From assembly GCA_024684435.1 (NCBI GenBank), contig JAIKWV010000007.1:1-64000 (forward strand): DNA of 64,000 bases, given 5' to 3'. The notes beneath the pieces are model-generated. The model did not search any database, was not told the origin of the DNA, and was given only the letters and a program-made list of their open reading frames with translations. Below are positions 16,017 to 24,293 of the stretch, piece after piece (position 1 is the first letter of the stretch; every line of letters begins with the position of its first letter). Source of the DNA: Clostridiales bacterium. GTDB lineage: Bacteria; Bacillota; Clostridia; Oscillospirales; Acutalibacteraceae. A program made the position numbers and the translations under genes.

Positions 16017-17084
16017 ATGAGCGCTACCGTAAGCATCGTTGTTCCTGTATACAATGCTCAGGAGCATCTTGAAGAAACTGTCAGCTCTCTGCTGGCTCAG
16101 ACCTACAGAGAGCTGGAGATTATACTTGTAAACGACGGGTCAACGGATAAAAGCCCGGAGATCTGCAAAAGCTTTGCGGAGAAGGACAGCCGCGTAAAGG
16201 TTATAGACAGGCAGAACGGAGGACTTATTGCCGCAAGACGTACCGGGATAGAAAACTTCAGCGGCGACTATGTAATGTTTTCCGACGCGGACGACTGGCT
16301 CCCTGAGGATGCCGCGGAGACGCTGGTGAACGCCATCGAAAAAGAAGCCGCGGATATTGCCGTTGCCCGGCTTAAATTTGTAAAAAGCTTAAAAACCGAA
16401 AAACTGAACACCCTTGACAATCTTGACAGTTATTTGAAACAGCAGCCCGTCTATCAGGGAGATGAGCTCCGGCAAAAGCTGCTCAGGTCTTTCCTGTACA
16501 GCGGTTCCCTGCCTGTTTCTCTTTGCGGAAAGCTGTATAAAAAGGCTCTGTTTCACGATGTGTACAAGTATGCGGAAGGGATCGCTTTTTTCGGAGAAGA
16601 TCGTTATACCAATATGGCGCTTTTCGCCAATGCGGACAAGGTCGTGCTGGTGGACAAGGTCACATATTTTTACAGAGCCGGAGGCGGCACGTCAAAGTAT
16701 ATGTCCGGTTTCTTCAGTGATATTGTCTGGGGCTACAAAAATGATCTCAAGCTCATAGACGACTTTGATTTCGACCGGGAGGAAAGCATCAAGCGTGTTT
16801 CCGAATACTTCCTTGCGCTTATTGAAACAGTGGTGAACAACCTGCTCCTTGATAAAACGAAGAGCAGGCGGGAATACATTGACAAAATAACGGAATACGT
16901 CAACGACCCCGCTGTACGGCTTGCCTGTGAAAGGGCGGACTGTGACCGGTTGAGAACGGTGGAACGCATGATTTTGGCAAAGGACGCCGACGGCATATTC
17001 CTATATGCGTCAAAAACCATGAAAAGATCAAAATACAGACAAATGATAAAAAACATACTGGCACGTTTCGGAGTACGGTGCTGA
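16017..17084 (+). CDS. Family 2 glycosyltransferase
   Basis: A 355-residue GT-A-fold glycosyltransferase. The N-terminus has SIVVPVYNAQEHLEETVSSL and LVNDGSTDKSPEIC for nucleotide-sugar binding, and YVMFSDADDWLPEDA holds the metal-binding acidic motif. The C-terminal 150 residues are helical and have no obvious membrane segment. The acceptor is probably a cell-surface glycan or glycolipid, but this cannot be read from sequence. GGAGAGGAG lies upstream of ATG 16017. It sits in a run with GDPD and the radical SAM pair. Confidence 0.88.
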   Translation: MSATVSIVVPVYNAQEHLEETVSSLLAQTYRELEIILVNDGSTDKSPEICKSFAEKDSRVKVIDRQNGGLIAARRTGIENFSGDYVMFSDADDWLPEDAAETLVNAIEKEAADIAVARLKFVKSLKTEKLNTLDNLDSYLKQQPVYQGDELRQKLLRSFLYSGSLPVSLCGKLYKKALFHDVYKYAEGIAFFGEDRYTNMALFANADKVVLVDKVTYFYRAGGGTSKYMSGFFSDIVWGYKNDLKLIDDFDFDREESIKRVSEYFLALIETVVNNLLLDKTKSRREYIDKITEYVNDPAVRLACERADCDRLRTVERMILAKDADGIFLYASKTMKRSKYRQMIKNILARFGVRC

Positions 17085-17096
17085 CGGGAGAAGGAA

Positions 17097-18953
17097 ATGC
17101 TTTCAAAGGAACTTAAAAACATACTCTTAAAGGTACAGAAACCGGGACGGTATACTGGCGGAGAGCTTAACAGCGTTGTGAAAAACAGAGCCGATATAGC
17201 TGTCCGCTATGCTTTTTGTTTCCCCGATACATACGAAATAGGCATGTCCCACCTTGGCATGAAGATCCTTTACGGTCTTGTCAATGAACGGGAGGATGCC
17301 TGGTGCGAGCGGGTCTTTGCTCCCTGGCTGGACATGGAGGAGCAGATGCGGAAAAACAACATCCCGCTGTACGCGCTGGAAAGCGGCGACCCCATAGCCG
17401 GATTCGATATCATCGGCTTTACACTTCAGTACGAGCTGTGCTATACAAACGTGCTGAATATGCTGGACTTAGCCGGACTGCCGGTGCGGAGCGCGGACAG
17501 AAAAGCTCTGACCCCCATCGTTATCGCGGGAGGGCCCTGCGTGTGCAACCCGGAACCTTTAGCTCCGTTTATAGACCTGTTTCTGCCCGGCGAGGGGGAA
17601 GAGGTCACAAACGATATCATCGACCTTATAAAAAAACACAAGGCCCTGGGTTCAACAAAGGAAGAATTTCTCAAAGACGCGGTGAAGATACAGGGAGTTT
17701 ACGCTCCGTCCTTCTACAGCGTTGAGTATAACTCTGACGACACGGTGAAAGCCGTCACCCCTTCAAACGGCGCGCCGGAAAAGGTCAAAAAGAGGATCGT
17801 CAGCGATCTGGACAGCTGTTATTATCCGGACAAATTCGTCGTGCCCTTCCTTGAAGTCGTCCATGACCGCACCACCGCGGAGCTTTTCCGCGGCTGTATA
17901 AGGGGCTGCCGGTTCTGCCAGGCGGGTTTTCTGTACAGACCCATCAGGGAAAAGGCGGCGAAGACCGTGGAGGATCAGTGCCGCCGGCTCTGCGACAGCA
18001 CAGGCTATGACGAGATATCCCTCTGCTCGCTGAGTACCAGCGACTATACCAAGCTTTTCCCTCTGCTCAACGATCTGCTGGAGTGGACGGAAAAAGACAG
18101 GATAAACATCGCGCTGCCCAGTCTGCGCATAGACAATTTCCCCGAGGAGCTTATGCAGAAGATATCCGGCGTGCGCCGCAGCGGGCTCACATTTGCGCCC
18201 GAGGCGGGCACCCAAAGGCTCCGTGACGTTATAAACAAAAACGTTACGGAGGAGGAGGTAATGTCCACCGCGAAGGAAGCCTTTGACGGGGGCTGGACCG
18301 CGGTAAAGCTCTACTTTATGATAGGTCTGCCCACGGAGACCCTTGAGGACGTGGAAGGCATAGCAAAGCTTGCCCAGAAGGTGGTGGACGAGTTCTATCA
18401 CAACCCCAACAAGCCCAAGGGCAAAAGCGTCACCGTGTCCGTGAGCGCGTCCACATTTGTGCCAAAGCCTTTTACCCCGTTCCAGTGGGAGGCGCAGGAC
18501 ACCGCCGGGGTGATAGCCGAAAAGCAGAAGCATCTGTTTGAGAGCAACACCACCAGGAAGGTAAACATAAGCTGTCACAAGGTCTACACCAGCGTCCTTG
18601 AGGGCGTGTTTGCCCGTGGTGACAGACGGCTTGCGGAGGTCATCGAGACTGCGTGGAGAAGCGGCTGTAAATTTGACGGCTGGGACGATGTCTTTGACAC
18701 GGAAAAATGGACACAGGCCTTTGAAAAATGTAATATTTCCCCTGAATTTTACGCAAGCCGGCAGCGCTCATTTGACGAGGTGCTGCCCTGGGATCACATG
18801 GATTACGGCATAAGCAAGAACTTTCTTATAAATGAAAATAAAAGGGCCCACGAGGGCGTCACCACCCCCAGCTGCAGGGAGAAATGCTCCGGCTGCGGGA
18901 CGAACAAACTGAACGGAGGTGTTTGCCATGCGCTCTGTAAGAGTATGGCTTGA
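17097..18953 (+). CDS. TIGR03960-type B12-binding-like radical SAM protein
   Basis: A 618-residue radical SAM protein. The N-terminal 200 residues form a B12-binding-like domain (FCFPDTYEIGMSHLGMKILY, PIVIAGGPCVCNPEPLAPFI), followed by the [4Fe-4S] motif RGCIRGCRFCQAG (Cx3Cx2C) near residue 275 and radical SAM strands such as GLTFAPEAGTQRLRDVI. The C-terminus carries further cysteines (CREKCSGCG). In many Firmicutes this gene sits before a TIGR03936/DUF2344 partner and ribosomal protein genes; the reaction remains uncharacterised to my knowledge. GGAGAAGG lies before ATG 17097. The end overlaps the next gene by 26 nt. Confidence 0.92.
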   Translation: MLSKELKNILLKVQKPGRYTGGELNSVVKNRADIAVRYAFCFPDTYEIGMSHLGMKILYGLVNEREDAWCERVFAPWLDMEEQMRKNNIPLYALESGDPIAGFDIIGFTLQYELCYTNVLNMLDLAGLPVRSADRKALTPIVIAGGPCVCNPEPLAPFIDLFLPGEGEEVTNDIIDLIKKHKALGSTKEEFLKDAVKIQGVYAPSFYSVEYNSDDTVKAVTPSNGAPEKVKKRIVSDLDSCYYPDKFVVPFLEVVHDRTTAELFRGCIRGCRFCQAGFLYRPIREKAAKTVEDQCRRLCDSTGYDEISLCSLSTSDYTKLFPLLNDLLEWTEKDRINIALPSLRIDNFPEELMQKISGVRRSGLTFAPEAGTQRLRDVINKNVTEEEVMSTAKEAFDGGWTAVKLYFMIGLPTETLEDVEGIAKLAQKVVDEFYHNPNKPKGKSVTVSVSASTFVPKPFTPFQWEAQDTAGVIAEKQKHLFESNTTRKVNISCHKVYTSVLEGVFARGDRRLAEVIETAWRSGCKFDGWDDVFDTEKWTQAFEKCNISPEFYASRQRSFDEVLPWDHMDYGISKNFLINENKRAHEGVTTPSCREKCSGCGTNKLNGGVCHALCKSMA

Positions 18954-19602
18954 AAAAAGCGGCAGGGCGATATACACCTCTCACCTTGACCTGAACAGGT
19001 GTATGACAAGGGCGGTGCGCCGGGCAAATATCCCGTTATGGTATACCGAGGGCTTCAATCCCCACCCCTATCTCATGTTCCCTCTGCCACTTCCTCTGGG
19101 TCAGAGCAGCGACGGAGAACCCATGGATATCAGGATAGAAACGGACATGACCGACGGGGAGATATTCGACGCTCTGAGCAGGGTCATGCCGGAGGGCTTT
19201 ACCGTAAAGTCCGTGGGGGAACCCAAGGACAAAGCGGGGGACGTTGCCATGGCGCAGTACGGCATTACCCTTGAATTCCCCGATTCGGCGCAGGCCGAAA
19301 GGACAGCCGGCGTCATACGCACTCTTATTGACGGCGGCGAGCTTACCGCCGAAAAGACCGGCAAAAAGGGCAGAATGAAGGTCGTCAAAGAAATAAAACT
19401 CAACGATTTTATCCATCGCTTTGAGGCAGGCAGCGAGGACTGCTATGTAAAGATAAGCGCCGTTCTTTCCGCGGGCAGTACGGTGAACCTTAACCCGGCG
19501 CTGCTGCTGGACGCTCTGTACAAAGCAGGTGATTTTGAACCGGTGTACACGGAGATCAGACGGCAAAAGCTTTTAAAATCGGACTTTTCCGATTTTGAAT
19601 AA
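18928..19602 (+). CDS. TIGR03936/DUF2344 radical-SAM-associated protein
   Basis: A 224-residue protein that begins MRSVRVWLEKSGRAIYTSHL and has the DUF2344 pattern DLNRCMTRAVRRANIPLWYTEGFNPHP followed by MFPLPLPLGQSSDGEP (quoted here as separate segments). It usually accompanies the upstream TIGR03960 radical SAM protein, sometimes as a fusion; here the two genes are separate but overlap by 26 nt. ATG 18928 has GGAGGTG six bases upstream; the GTG three codons earlier is within that site. The usual downstream partners (rng, rplU, rpmA) are missing and the next transcript is the leucine T-box unit. Confidence 0.9.
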   Translation: MRSVRVWLEKSGRAIYTSHLDLNRCMTRAVRRANIPLWYTEGFNPHPYLMFPLPLPLGQSSDGEPMDIRIETDMTDGEIFDALSRVMPEGFTVKSVGEPKDKAGDVAMAQYGITLEFPDSAQAERTAGVIRTLIDGGELTAEKTGKKGRMKVVKEIKLNDFIHRFEAGSEDCYVKISAVLSAGSTVNLNPALLLDALYKAGDFEPVYTEIRRQKLLKSDFSDFE

Positions 19603-19684
19603 AGAAAAACGGCAGGAGAGGGTATAACAAGGAAGCACAAGCGTTGCCGCCTGACAGGTGTTCCGGCACCAGAAATTTTAATTC

Positions 19685-19713
19685 TTGACATTTTGACGGC
19701 ATATGCATATAAT
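19685..19713 (+). promoter_or_regulatory. Consensus SigA promoter of the leuA leader
   Basis: TTGACA (19685-19690), 17-base spacer, TATAAT (19708-19713): a full consensus match. Transcription would start about 19720, the beginning of the T-box leader. Confidence 0.92.
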
Positions 19714-19719
19714 ATTACA

Positions 19720-19982
19720 CAAGATCATTCATTTCAAAGACTGTGAAGGAAAAAAGACATAAAAATCTGCTTTCAGAGAGCCGGCGGTGCTGTGAGCCGG
19801 CAGCGTGAATTATGTGTATAGCTCATTCCGGAGTCGCCTGCCCGAAATCATAAGGCAGGACGCAAGACTGCGTTAAAGGTCAGGACCTTGCTTGAGGTCT
19901 GCTGAGGGCGATCATCGCCGAAGTAGGGTGGTACCGTGTGACTTTATCACACCCCTATGCTTAACTGCATAGGGGTGTTTTT
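19720..19982 (+). promoter_or_regulatory. T-box leader (leucine) controlling leuA
   Basis: The leader has the parts of a tRNA-sensing T-box: stem I with AGAGAGCCGGC and GTGAGCCGGC around 19775-19801, the T-box AGTAGGGTGGTACCGTG at about 19922-19938, and a terminator whose 11-bp stem pairs 19950-19960 with 19967-19977 before TTTTT (19978-19982). CTC at 19822-19824 is the most plausible specifier codon, which fits leucine and the downstream gene. Uncharged tRNA-Leu would favour the antiterminator and switch leuA on. The specifier assignment is tentative because the loop was folded by eye. Confidence 0.93.
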
Positions 19983-20027
19983 GTACTCTCCTTATGCACG
20001 GAAATGAATCAAAGGAGATCGGAAAAC

Positions 20028-21731
20028 ATGAAAGACGGCTGTAAAAAATACATACCATTTGAGCCTATAGCTCTGGAAAACAGAAGGTGGCCATCCAACA
20101 GGATCACGAAGCCGCCCATCTGGTGCAGTGTGGATCTGAGGGACGGCAACCAGGCTCTGGTCGATCCCATGAATCTGGACGAGAAAACGGAGCTGTTCGA
20201 GCTGCTGTGCAAAATAGGCGTAAAGGAGATCGAGGTGGGCTTTCCCTCTGCCTCAAGCACCGAGTACGAATTTCTGCGCAACCTTATAAATAAAAATCTT
20301 ATCCCCGACGACGTCACCGTTCAGGTGCTTGTTCAGGCGAGGGAGCATCTTATCCGTCAGACCTTTGAGGCTATAGAAGGGGCGAAGAACGTTATCCTTC
20401 ACTTCTACAATTCCACCTCTGCGCTCCAGAGAAAGGTAGTTTTCAAGACCGATATGCAGGGCGTTGTGGACATTGCCGTAAACGGAGCGAAGCTGGTAAA
20501 GGAGTTGGGGGATGACCTTAAGGCGCGCACAGGTGTGAACATAAGATACGAATATTCACCGGAAAGCTTTATGGGCACCGAACCGGACAACGCCATATGG
20601 ATCTGTTCCGAGGTCATGAAAGTTATCGGAGCCACACCGGAAAACAAGCTCATCCTCAACCTGCCTTCGACGGTGGAGAACACCACGCCCAACTGCTTTG
20701 CCGACCTTATAGAATATTTCTGCGAACACCTTGAAAACAGGGATTCCGCCATAATAAGCCTGCACCCCCACAACGACAGAGGCACGGCGGTGGCCACCGC
20801 GGAGCTTGGAATGCTGGCGGGAGCGGAGCGCATAGAGGGCACCCTTTTCGGCAACGGAGAGCGTACCGGAAACGTTGACATAATAACCCTTGCCATGAAT
20901 ATGTACACCCAGGCGATAGACCCCGGGCTCAACTTTGAACACATAAACGAGGTCAGGGACGTCTATGAGCGCACCACGAAAATGCACGTGGACGTCAGGC
21001 ATCCCTATGCCGGAGACCTTGTGTTTACCGCGTTCTCAGGCTCACATCAGGACGCCATAAACAAGGGCGAGGCGTATATGCATGAGAGCCATACGGATAT
21101 GTGGGAGGTACCCTATCTGCCCATTGATCCCGCCGACGTGGGGCGTGAATACGAGCCTGTCATAAGAATTAACAGCCAGTCCGGCAAGGGCGGCGCCGCC
21201 TTCATCATGCACAACAGCTTCGGCTTCATGCTGCCCAAGGCTATGCATCCGGAGTTTGGCAGAGCGGTGAAGAAATACTGCGATTCCGTGGGCAGGGAGA
21301 TAAGCGCCGAGGAGGTCATGGCGCTGTTCCGCAGGGAGTATATCGACAGAAAGGGCCCGTTTGCGCTGATAAGCCACAAGTTTTACGAAGAGAGCGAGCT
21401 CAACGACACTTCCCCCAAGGTCAGGTTTGAGGGCATGATAAAGCACAACGACGAAGAGCCAGTGCCCGTTGTCGGCAAAGGTAACGGTCCCATCGACGCC
21501 TTCTTCAACGCCATGGCAAAGGTGGGCATCAGCGGATATAAATTCGTCAACTACTCCGAACACGCCGTTTCCATCGGTTCCGACGCTAAGGCTGTGTCCT
21601 ACATTCAGCTCAGAGATCCCAGGGGAAAGACCTGGTTCGGCGTGGGCATGTCCCACAACATAAACTACGCTTCAATAAGAGGCGTCTTATGCGCAGTCAA
21701 CCGTTCGCTCTCGGAGGAAGAGGACTCCTGA
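20028..21731 (+). CDS. leuA: 2-isopropylmalate synthase, long form
   Basis: A 567-residue enzyme that condenses acetyl-CoA with 2-ketoisovalerate, the first committed step of leucine synthesis. Metal and substrate motifs are CSVDLRDGNQALVDP near the start and AIISLHPHNDRGTAVA; the C-terminal third (from about residue 430) is the leucine-sensing regulatory domain, which ends SYIQLRDPRGKTWFGVG. ATG 20028 is chosen because AAAGGAGA lies nine bases upstream; an ATG at 20004 would include the ribosome site within the gene. It stands alone downstream of the T-box; no leuB, leuC or leuD follows. Control is therefore transcriptional by T-box plus probable feedback by leucine. Confidence 0.95.
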   Translation: MKDGCKKYIPFEPIALENRRWPSNRITKPPIWCSVDLRDGNQALVDPMNLDEKTELFELLCKIGVKEIEVGFPSASSTEYEFLRNLINKNLIPDDVTVQVLVQAREHLIRQTFEAIEGAKNVILHFYNSTSALQRKVVFKTDMQGVVDIAVNGAKLVKELGDDLKARTGVNIRYEYSPESFMGTEPDNAIWICSEVMKVIGATPENKLILNLPSTVENTTPNCFADLIEYFCEHLENRDSAIISLHPHNDRGTAVATAELGMLAGAERIEGTLFGNGERTGNVDIITLAMNMYTQAIDPGLNFEHINEVRDVYERTTKMHVDVRHPYAGDLVFTAFSGSHQDAINKGEAYMHESHTDMWEVPYLPIDPADVGREYEPVIRINSQSGKGGAAFIMHNSFGFMLPKAMHPEFGRAVKKYCDSVGREISAEEVMALFRREYIDRKGPFALISHKFYEESELNDTSPKVRFEGMIKHNDEEPVPVVGKGNGPIDAFFNAMAKVGISGYKFVNYSEHAVSIGSDAKAVSYIQLRDPRGKTWFGVGMSHNINYASIRGVLCAVNRSLSEEEDS

Positions 21732-21735
21732 CCGC

Positions 21736-21764
21736 TTGTAAATATGTAAAAATAATAGTACAAT
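21736..21764 (+). promoter_or_regulatory. SigA-type promoter of the secreted hydrolase gene
   Basis: TTGTAA (21736-21741), 17-base spacer, TACAAT (21759-21764), about 40 bases before the ATG and immediately after the leuA stop. Confidence 0.65.
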
Positions 21765-21804
21765 ATTATTTGTTCTATACGCTTTTGAAAAGAGGTTTGA
21801 TGTA

Positions 21805-23529
21805 ATGCTAAAGAAGATCATTGCCGTTATCTGCGCTGTCAGCATCATATTTGCCGCTGTGGCGGTATCGGTCTCCGCAGAAATGCCGGAGAGCTCCTAC
21901 GATCTGGAGACCCCTGTGGTAGTTGTGGCGGGTTTTCTGGATTCTCCCCTTGCCTACAATGACGGCAACGGGAACTATACGGACGTAACAATATATTCCG
22001 ACGAAGCGGACGACATACTGGAGGCGCTGAGCGACCTGCAAAGATCCGTTCCCGTCATTCTTCGGGGTCTGCTCACCGGCGACTACTCAAAGCTCAGGGA
22101 TTACCTGAAAGAGAACAGCGATTTCTTTGCAAAAAAGCTTGAATGGCTCCAGATGAACTATGACGGTGTTACATCAATGTATAACGTACATCTTACCCAC
22201 GACACCTCGGCAAAGGCTACTCAGGGCGTTTACATCTTCCCTCAATCGTTTTTCCGCGAGGCGCAGAATATGGGGATGCGAAGAAACAACCTGTTTTCAT
22301 TCTTTAACGACTCCCGTGTGGGTCAGCTTGAAAACGCCCGTCTGCTGGACGACTATATAGGTCAGGTCAAGGAGATGACCGGCAAGGACAAGGTCCGACT
22401 TTTCGGCTACAGCGGAGGCGGACAGATCATCACGACTTACCTTGCGCAGTACGGGGACAAGAACGACGTGGCAGGCGTAGTCATGAACAATTCCCCCATT
22501 TTGGGCACAAGCCTTACCACCGCTCTGCTGGACAAAGAACACTTCAATCCCAATTATCCCATGTTTATGGCTCTGGCTTTGAACAATGACTTCCAGCCCC
22601 TTCTCAGCATAGTACAAAAGCTCAATATGACACTGATAAACAATGTTGTCTATGATATTATCAACCAACTGGTCGTTCCATATATCATCAACTGGGGCGG
22701 CATATGGGATATGGTGCCCGCCGAGGACTATGACAGGCTTAAGGCGGAGTACCTTGATCCGGTCAAGCACGCGGAGCTCATAGCGGCAAGCGACAAATAT
22801 CACCATGAGATCATGCCGAAGATACCTCAGATGCTTGCTGATTTACAGAAAAAAGGCGTCACCGTTTCCGTCGTTACGGGCACAGGCTACGATCTGCTGG
22901 CGGACAGCAAGTCGGCGGGAGACGGAATAGTTGATTCCGTACACGCCACTGGAGCCACGATCCTGTCCCATTATGAGCAGTTCCCGGCAGGGTACAGGCA
23001 GGTGAATGACTGCGGCGGCAGATACATGGTCTCCGGGGACAGAAGGATCGACGCATCCACCTCGTTCCTGCCCATGAACACCTGGTTCCTGACAAACGCC
23101 TTCCACGACACCTATGCCGCGGGGCTGGCGGCAAGGCTGAGTCTTTCAAAGGAACAGCCGGATATAGACACCTTCCCGGATTTTCCCCAGTTCAGATATA
23201 ATCCGGATTTCCTTTCAAATATAAAAGTGTCCGTAAATGCCGGCGGTCAGATGAGATACCTGACGACAAAGGACAATTCTTTCACCGTCACCAACACCGG
23301 CAGGACAGACATAACGATCCTGAGCATAAAGCTGAAAAACAGCGGACTTTCGGTGAACGCCGCCTACAATTCCGTAGTGGAGGCATACGGTGACCATACA
23401 TTCAGCTTGTCCGGGAATATCACCTCCGCAAAGGCGGCGGCTGTTGACTGCGTGATAACCTACCGTGTAGGCGACAAGTTTATTCCCCATACCGAGCATC
23501 TGACCTTTACCGCAAATCCTACGGTGTAA
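21805..23529 (+). CDS. Secreted alpha/beta-hydrolase (lipase/esterase-like)
   Basis: A 574-residue exported protein. The signal peptide is about residues 1-26 (cut near SVSA). The early strand VVVVAGFLDSPLAYND is oxyanion-hole-like and RLFGYSGGGQIITTYLAQYG contains the GxSxG nucleophile elbow (near residue 200), both typical of PGAP1/lipase-like folds. A His near VDSVHATGATILSHYEQFP could complete the triad. The last 110 residues look like a beta-sandwich (FTVTNTGRTDITILSIKL). No covalent sorting signal or surface-layer repeat is visible. The substrate is unknown, most likely an ester lipid or acylated polysaccharide. Own promoter and terminator, so a single-gene unit. Confidence 0.78.
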   Translation: MLKKIIAVICAVSIIFAAVAVSVSAEMPESSYDLETPVVVVAGFLDSPLAYNDGNGNYTDVTIYSDEADDILEALSDLQRSVPVILRGLLTGDYSKLRDYLKENSDFFAKKLEWLQMNYDGVTSMYNVHLTHDTSAKATQGVYIFPQSFFREAQNMGMRRNNLFSFFNDSRVGQLENARLLDDYIGQVKEMTGKDKVRLFGYSGGGQIITTYLAQYGDKNDVAGVVMNNSPILGTSLTTALLDKEHFNPNYPMFMALALNNDFQPLLSIVQKLNMTLINNVVYDIINQLVVPYIINWGGIWDMVPAEDYDRLKAEYLDPVKHAELIAASDKYHHEIMPKIPQMLADLQKKGVTVSVVTGTGYDLLADSKSAGDGIVDSVHATGATILSHYEQFPAGYRQVNDCGGRYMVSGDRRIDASTSFLPMNTWFLTNAFHDTYAAGLAARLSLSKEQPDIDTFPDFPQFRYNPDFLSNIKVSVNAGGQMRYLTTKDNSFTVTNTGRTDITILSIKLKNSGLSVNAAYNSVVEAYGDHTFSLSGNITSAKAAAVDCVITYRVGDKFIPHTEHLTFTANPTV

Positions 23530-23554
23530 AACAGCATACATCGTGAATAAACCC

Positions 23555-23588
23555 CACCCGGTGATACAAAATATCATCGGGTGTTTTT
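23555..23588 (+). terminator. Terminator of the secreted hydrolase gene
   Basis: CACCCGGTGAT (23555-23565) pairs with ATCATCGGGTG (23573-23583) with one G-T pair, followed by TTTTT (23584-23588). Confidence 0.82.
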
Positions 23589-23638
23589 GTAACCCTGAGC
23601 CTTCTGCTGAATATATTATTACATGAGGAGGTATATGC

Positions 23639-24187
23639 ATGAAGCGAGGGACTGTGGATTATTTCGACGGGTTTACAGAGCTTTTTGATGTTGCCGTGAG
23701 GATAAATCAAGCGAAAAACGTTACCGTGGAGGTGCCGGAGCTTCTGCTCCTTTCCGCGGACAGACGGGGCAGCTTTTACAAAGCGCTAATAAACGAATTC
23801 CTGCCTCCCATAGAGCGGGGAGACATACTTGACATGATAAACGGACTGCACGGACTCAACCTTGCCGCGGCGGAGCTTGAAATTTTCCGAGCCGGTCAGA
23901 CCTATGACAAGTACGAAAAATATAAATCTGATATGCTTGCGCTGACGGGCAGGGCGGTAAGGGAACTGAAAAATTTCAAAAAACCGTCAAGATTGCTGGA
24001 GTATGAGAATAATATTCACAGGGAGTACTGTTCGCTTGTCTGCAAATTTGCCGGTGAAAAACACACGAAAACGAACAGGGATATTCTTTTCAGGGAGAGG
24101 GAGCTTCGGGAAAAAACGAAAAAATTTTGCTGCGCCTGTGAAAGAATTGCCTGCCTCGGGGAACAAATTGTCTCAAATAACGTTTGA
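23639..24187 (+). CDS. PhoU/DUF47-like helical protein (tentative)
   Basis: A 182-residue, entirely helical, charged protein without membrane segments. The opening segment VDYFDGFTELFDVAVRINQA and later helices resemble DUF47/PhoU-like phosphate-transport regulators, but no decisive metal-binding ExxxD repeat is visible, so I offer this only as a suggestion. The C-terminus has a Cys-containing segment (KKFCCACERIACLG). GAGGAGG lies seven bases before ATG 23639. No phosphate transporter gene is adjacent. Confidence 0.55.
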   Translation: MKRGTVDYFDGFTELFDVAVRINQAKNVTVEVPELLLLSADRRGSFYKALINEFLPPIERGDILDMINGLHGLNLAAAELEIFRAGQTYDKYEKYKSDMLALTGRAVRELKNFKKPSRLLEYENNIHREYCSLVCKFAGEKHTKTNRDILFRERELREKTKKFCCACERIACLGEQIVSNNV

Positions 24188-24208
24188 TTTAAGGTGAAAT
24201 CCACAAAT

Positions 24209-24261
24209 TTTTGCAAGTTTTTCTGTTAACGCTTGCAAAATCGGCGGCGATGTATTAAAAT
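24209..24261 (+). promoter_or_regulatory. Promoter with palindromic operator before the aminotransferase
   Basis: TTTTGCAAG (24209-24217) and CTTGCAAAA (24232-24240) form a 9-bp inverted repeat separated by 14 bases. The right arm supplies a -35 element TTGCAA (24233-24238), followed by a 17-base spacer and TAAAAT (24256-24261). A repressor bound here would block the promoter. The binding protein is unknown. Confidence 0.6.
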
Positions 24262-24293
24262 ACTTCCATATGATAATATCGGAGGATTTGGCA

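Noticed and set aside
17763-18578. 271-codon minus-strand frame opposite the radical SAM gene
   Set aside because: Shadow of the TIGR03960 frame; no start site and no motif.
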